In this document: in pieces, positions 59,520 to 64,000 of the stretch
Numbering within the stretch: position 1 is the first letter of the stretch
Layout of the letters: each line of letters starts with the position of its first letter
Program-made: the position numbers and the translations under genes
Source: Angiostrongylus vasorum
Lineage: Eukaryota > Nematoda > Chromadorea > Rhabditida > Metastrongylidae
Assembly: GCA_018806985.1 (NCBI GenBank)
Contig: JADANN010000279.1
Coordinates: 310,001-374,000 of the forward strand
Length of the DNA stretch: 64,000 bases
Direction of reading: 5' to 3'
Notes under the pieces: model-generated
What the model saw: only the letters and a program-made list of their open reading frames with translations
Databases searched by the model: none
What the model was told of the DNA's origin: nothing

Positions 59520-60740
59520 CGTTGAGTGACTCGAGCTAGCGCCGTAAATCTTCCACTTCTCGCTGACGCGTGGAAGTGTAGTCCAGTCGGTTCTGCTCTC
59601 TTTAGAGCATTATGTTTTTCTTTTAGGTTTTTCACGAAGAGCTTTGACCATTGGATCGTTAGTCTACTTGCTGTGCGTTTAACATTCGGTGGGGCCCAGT
59701 CGCTAACGGCTGTTGCCCATCGAATGTTGTGCACACGCAAGATTGTCCTTGTGTGCTATGAGATACTCATAGAATCAATAATTCCTTACATAACTGACCA
59801 AACACGAGCTGGTACAAACTTTTATTCGGCTAAGGTTCCACTGCCGTCGCCTTCCTAATACCCGCGTTGACCCGAATCGATGTTCTACAGCTGGTCTTTG
59901 TTGCGAAATAGATGTTCGTTGTTGCACCGAGTCGAATCCAGTAGGGAAGCACATATCGAGTGAAGGATCTCCCCGCAAGAAGACATTGTTTGCTCGGCTA
60001 CGTACCAGTAAATGAAGTTTGGAATGCTAAGGAAAATATCGACCATCCAAAGTAGATCATATTGCAAGTGGTGGGCTATTAGAACCAGTCCTCCATAAAA
60101 GGCACCGCCGTGTGAGGTTCCCCATTCGCACGCTGCTCCCTCCACTGGAATCGACTCTTTGCGACGTCGAACATCACCGTCGCAATAACAACCAGCTGCA
60201 GATCATCGACTAAGATCAACGCGGCTCTGAGGAAGGCGGGGGCATCGAAACGTTAGCCGAATGAAAGTTTATACCAATCTCGCGTTAGCTCAGTCATGTA
60301 GAAAATTGTTTATTATTGTTACCGTAGTTTAGTGGAACTCCTAGGGTCGGCTGCGCATTCTGTGAAGCTGAATGATCTTTCATCGTACTTACATTGAGAC
60401 CAGGTTCCTGCTGCATACATTAAAGCCTGAAGAATCGTATTGTCGAAAAGGTGGGCATGGAATTGGATATTTTTTTTCTCCTCACTACATCCTCAATGCT
60501 GTTGAAAGTCTCCCGAGCTGCTCGCTTCCATCTGCTTAACTTTGGAGTGAAGTCCTTCGTCATGTTAATTTGCAGGCCTAGACGTAGCTGGAACATTCGG
60601 AGATATTCATTCCGTGGAGCGTGAATGTAGCATACGAAACTAGTCCATAATCCATTCTTCATGAACGCCGTTTTTATTATATTTATTCGAAGACCAATCT
60701 CTCCACAAGCGTTGTCAAAGTCGGCTTGCACACGTTTTGC
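59520..60740 (-). mobile_element. RTE-like LINE 3' half, split by an inverted-repeat element
   Basis: At 60731-60420 the minus strand reads ADFDNACGEIGLRINIIKTA, FMKNGL, LTPKLSRWKRAA-like text and FNSIEDVV. At 59740-59560 it resumes with RWATAVSDWAPPNVKRTASR and LKEKHNALKRAEPTGLH, the C-terminal end of the same ORF type. The two halves are separated by an inverted-repeat insertion at 59787-60300. Stops and frame changes make it a relic. Confidence 0.7.
59787..60300. mobile_element. Inverted-repeat element D (about 514 bp) inserted in an RTE relic
   Basis: The left end (59787 onward: tacataactgacc, then aaacttttattcggctaagg) is the imperfect inverse of the right end (ending at 60300: cgttagccgaatgaaagttt, then ctcagtcatgta). 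The inverted repeat is roughly 55-60 bp. The inside has no transposase motif, only an 86-codon open stretch on the minus strand. This is the build of a non-autonomous DNA transposon or foldback element. A second terminus of the same family lies at about 54671-54725. Confidence 0.6.
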
Positions 60741-61102
60741 GTGGCTAATACTTAGCGTTATAAGAACGATGCCATCAGTAACGCGAAGATGGTGTACTTG
60801 GACGAACGTGAATTTTCACTTCTATGTGGTCTCATTCCAACGTTCGCCTAACTTTCTAGAGGATGGGAGTAAATTATCTTTGCCAGATGGCACAACCGCG
60901 CATAATCGCTCTGTTTATATCGATTTTAATATCGTTGCAGCACAGTGATATTTTTGTTGAAAAATTTTTGCGAAAAGAGTTCTCGATATGTTCAAAAGCA
61001 GCATCTTTATTCTTGACAGATTGTTAAACTACAGATGCGGCATAGGTGCAGATTAGATATTCAGCTTTTTTCCTGTTTAACATATTTTACGTTATCATTC
61101 AC

Positions 61103-61322
61103 AACGGTTTACCGCTGCTGGGAGGTTCCTTGATGTCGCGCTGCTATGTACAGCGAGGCGATTCATTCCACCAGCAGGGTCTCTCAAGATGAGAAGGGCT
61201 AGGCTGACCTCGGGAATCCAGCGAGCCACAATGGCTAAACCAGCGAAACTCTGAAGAAATGGAAATTATGCTGGTGCTCATAGAACCGGTGTGGACGGGC
61301 CATTTAAACATCCAAGTATCAT
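61103..61322 (+). mobile_element. RTE deletion derivative with internal deletion
   Basis: It starts aacggtttaccgctgctggg, lacks the central leader, and keeps cacaatggctaaaccagcga and the 3' end with acatccaagtatc. Confidence 0.65.
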
Positions 61323-61635
61323 TGACATTGCTTTACCTGGATTGTGAACTGTCAATGAACGATGTGAGTGCAGTAATGTCTTACTTCGTGGTGTATACCT
61401 CAGTGGCCATGACTAAGTTTGCAAAGGCTCCCATGTGTGTTGTCCTTCTGTTATTAATGTCTTCTGTTATTTGGTGCAACATTGTTTCAGGACCATAATG
61501 GAAGTTTATTTCATCATATTATAAATAATGCAGTGCAACAATGCATTATTGGATATCCATAAAGAAGACCGTTGATAAGAAGAGAGAAGGAGTAAAAATC
61601 CACACATAGTATCCGAACTCAAATGCAGAAAAAAT

Positions 61636-61735
61636 GAGAGACCTTCATGGATAACGGATGCGGGTAGACGATTCGAATACGAAAAGTACTGAGATCAGCG
61701 CAGTGGATGTGGAAGCCGTGTCTTATAAAAATGAT
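61636..61735 (+). repeat. SINE B 3' fragment
   Basis: It contains gagaccttcatggataacgg and acgaaaagtactgagatcag, the 3' body of the family. Confidence 0.5.
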
Positions 61736-61739
61736 TAGA

Positions 61740-63180
61740 AGTCTTCTAGAATTAACACTCTTTGAATGTAATTTATCCCCATTATAATCGCTACTGTTTG
61801 CAAGCAACACGCATCCACATACTTTTATGGCATATCAAGGCCAGAACCATTCTTAACAAACATCAGTTTAGAGAATTCTGAGAGCTGTGATCCTAAGCTC
61901 AATATGTCACTCACATGTGTCTTGGGTGTTCCGAACTAGTGGTAATATTGTATTGTGTTCTGTTTAATTTACTTGCCAACCACTTGTGTCATATGTTTTG
62001 GATTGTGTTGCGGATTTTTGAGCCTAATAAAACGTAAAGTATTTTTCCTGGTCCTATAGAATCAGTTACAAGAATTTTGAATCACAGTATATACATGCTA
62101 GGACCTGCTAGGCTAACATTCATTCGCAGAAAAAGAAAACTCAGTAAAGTATAAATGAGATTTCTCAGCTGTTGATTAACCTTCATTTAAAGGTTCTGTT
62201 CAATGAGGAGATCGATATTGGGTTTATTCGTAATTAGGCGCAATGGTCATTGATGAAGAAATATTTATCTGATCTTAATATGATCCAAATATCGACGGCT
62301 GACTGCTTATACCAAAACTGGTTGAGAGAAATGCAAAGCAAGTGTTTCGTTTGGTGTAGTGAATAACACGTGAGACCACAAGAATGGTAATCCCTAGTAT
62401 GAAGCGCACCTGAGATTTCGAGTTTTGCTCATATCTTAGCAACATTTTGGTTGTAGTTCACATAAATACCCTAGTGAGAAAAAACTATAGGCAGTAAGTG
62501 ATAAAACATTGCGAGTCTTTCTCCCTTATGATTTTTAAATTGTAACTGTCATTTTGATGGATTTCGGTTGTAGGACATTCTCGGTCAACTGAGAGGATTT
62601 CAAGATTTCAAACAATATTTCTCAGCGTAAAATTAAGCTGTTATCATAACAGACACCTTATATCCTTATGCCAACCCTCTCTTGTTTTGATGACAACGTA
62701 CTCATACAGTTACTACAGAGGAGATCATCTGCTCGACAGAGATCACTGTCTCTTCATACTCTCACCCCCTTATCACCTCAAATATATTACGAAATCACCT
62801 TAGCCGCACACCATCAATCTCCATGGGATTGTCACCGATTGACTGATTGTACCTTTGCACGGCTGGCAATCGATAGCTACCATAGATAAGTCGAGATGGT
62901 CAATCGGTCTCATAACCGTCTAGAACGTACCAATCCAGGGACGCTGCAGCACTAAGTATGGATTGCAATTCGATGCAGTTGTGAACTCGTTTGTTCGCAT
63001 CTCATTCAGCTTTAACTCCACTTTCTTGAAGCATAATAAATGCTTTTTTTTCATTCTAATTCACTGCTTTTACAACTACTGTTGTTAATGAGCCGTATCT
63101 GAGCTGCCATAGAAGACCAGCTCGACGTCATTGATAGGATAGTGTCCCTTTCTCAGTCACTGCTTCTTGCTAGCGGAGCG
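61740..63180. other. No gene recognised
   Basis: Apart from the C-type fragment at 62310-62500, nothing coding or repetitive was identified. Confidence 0.45.
62310..62500 (+). repeat. C-type element fragment
   Basis: The core cgtttggtgtagtgaataac and the arm gctcatatcttagcaacatt, then ttggttgtagttcacataaa identify the family. Confidence 0.45.
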
Positions 63181-63324
63181 TTTTTTCTTTTTAGTGTCCT
63201 GGGAGAGTGGTGTTATGGCTTTCACACGCCGTCAATACGTTCAGTAAGTCCCGGCCTCTTGTAAACTGAAGGGAGATTTGCCACCTTTCGACTAGAATTT
63301 GGAATCACGACAGTAGGTGAGGAT

Positions 63325-63586
63325 AGAAGTTCTAGGCGTTGATCAATCCCTGAGGTATGCTCCATTCAACTTCACTAAGCATCGTTTGGAGGTGATTGAA
63401 TGCATGTCTGGCCTCAACAATAACTCACGGTGGCCTACCGATGTGTCGGGTCAGTACCGCTATCCTCCCAGACGGGTGTGGTACCAATTTACCGACCCCG
63501 AAGGGATGGAGGGCAAGGTGAGCCTTGGGCGCGGGAATTGATCCCGTGTGTATTGCGGGCTCCTCCGACCACTGCGCCACGACAGT
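63325..63586 (-). mobile_element. SINE A copy
   Basis: The low end is tctaggcgttgatcaatccc and the high end is the complement of the head (gaccactgcgccacga). Confidence 0.7.
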
Positions 63587-64000
63587 GATTCACGAAATTG
63601 GTTTGCTTTTTCGTTGAACTTCTGTGTGGTGTTATGGAACAAATCTGGAAATGAAACACTTATGTGAAACAAATGCAGTAAATATTTTCACAAATATGGA
63701 AGGAAAACACAAAGAATGAGATGACCGAACTTGCTGTACTTGCCTATAGTGGAACTTTGACTACGGGACGATCAAAATCAAATCAAGGACCGGTAGCGTC
63801 TTTTGCTTTATTTCCACTTTTTCAGCCATTTCCATGTAGCCAACTGCTCGCTTTTTGCGTCGTATGTCTTCCACATAATTTCTATGGAAGAGGGCCTGCT
63901 TACTAGAGAAGAAAAAACATGCGGCTGGAATAACAATATATGGTATACAGCGTGAAGATTTGAACTCACCCCCATGCTCTTGTATGCATTCTTTCCATGT

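Overview
This window looks like a nuclear segment of a nematode, most likely a clade V parasitic (strongylid or hookworm-like) species. The support is: small exons behind short T-rich TTTCAG-type acceptors, start codons directly at or a few bases after acceptor-like sites (suggesting spliced-leader trans-splicing), nematode-style RTE retrotransposon relics, and introns of about 70 bp to 4.6 kb swollen by dispersed repeats. No bacterial-type genes, CRISPR arrays or operators are present. The species assignment is inference.

Genes, all read through splice sites and phase: (1) minus strand, 2.36-7.64 kb, transcription factor NF-YA, seven exons, 5' end unresolved. (2) plus strand, 24.06-35.06 kb, an SLC25A21-type mitochondrial 2-oxodicarboxylate carrier, nine exons, with a phase break between exons 5 and 6. 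(3) minus strand, 48.00-50.26 kb, an RBM7-like RRM protein starting directly at a splice-acceptor-like site. It is flanked on the same strand by a small unrecognised gene upstream (50.57-50.91 kb) and a small putative secreted peptide downstream (47.49-47.81 kb), a possible polycistronic cluster. (4) plus strand, 55.57-57.28 kb, the terminal exons of an ankyrin-repeat gene, then a low-confidence two-exon gene end at 57.62-58.52 kb. (5) plus strand, 44.39-44.59 kb, a small secreted-peptide ORF.

Most of the rest is repeats. I separate: RTE-like LINE relics (six segments); an internally deleted RTE derivative that keeps the LINE 5' leader and 3' tail; two tRNA-headed SINE families (A, with an ATCCTTT-type tail, thirteen copies; B, seven copies or parts); a family of terminal-inverted-repeat elements with a tRNA-like core (C, about ten units, clustered at 21.3-23.3 kb); and a roughly 510-bp inverted-repeat element (D) nested in an RTE relic. 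Long TA tracts abut several 3' or 5' ends of these elements. Long stretches at 0-1.2, 17.8-20.2, 37.3-44.4, 45.2-47.5 and 61.7-63.2 kb hold nothing I can support beyond minor repeat fragments.

The most interesting system is the interlocking set of retroelements: one RTE LINE, its deletion derivative sharing both ends, tRNA-headed SINEs, and inverted-repeat elements that carry a pol III-like core. A CCAAT-box cluster just upstream of the NF-YA coding exons is a candidate autoregulatory region.
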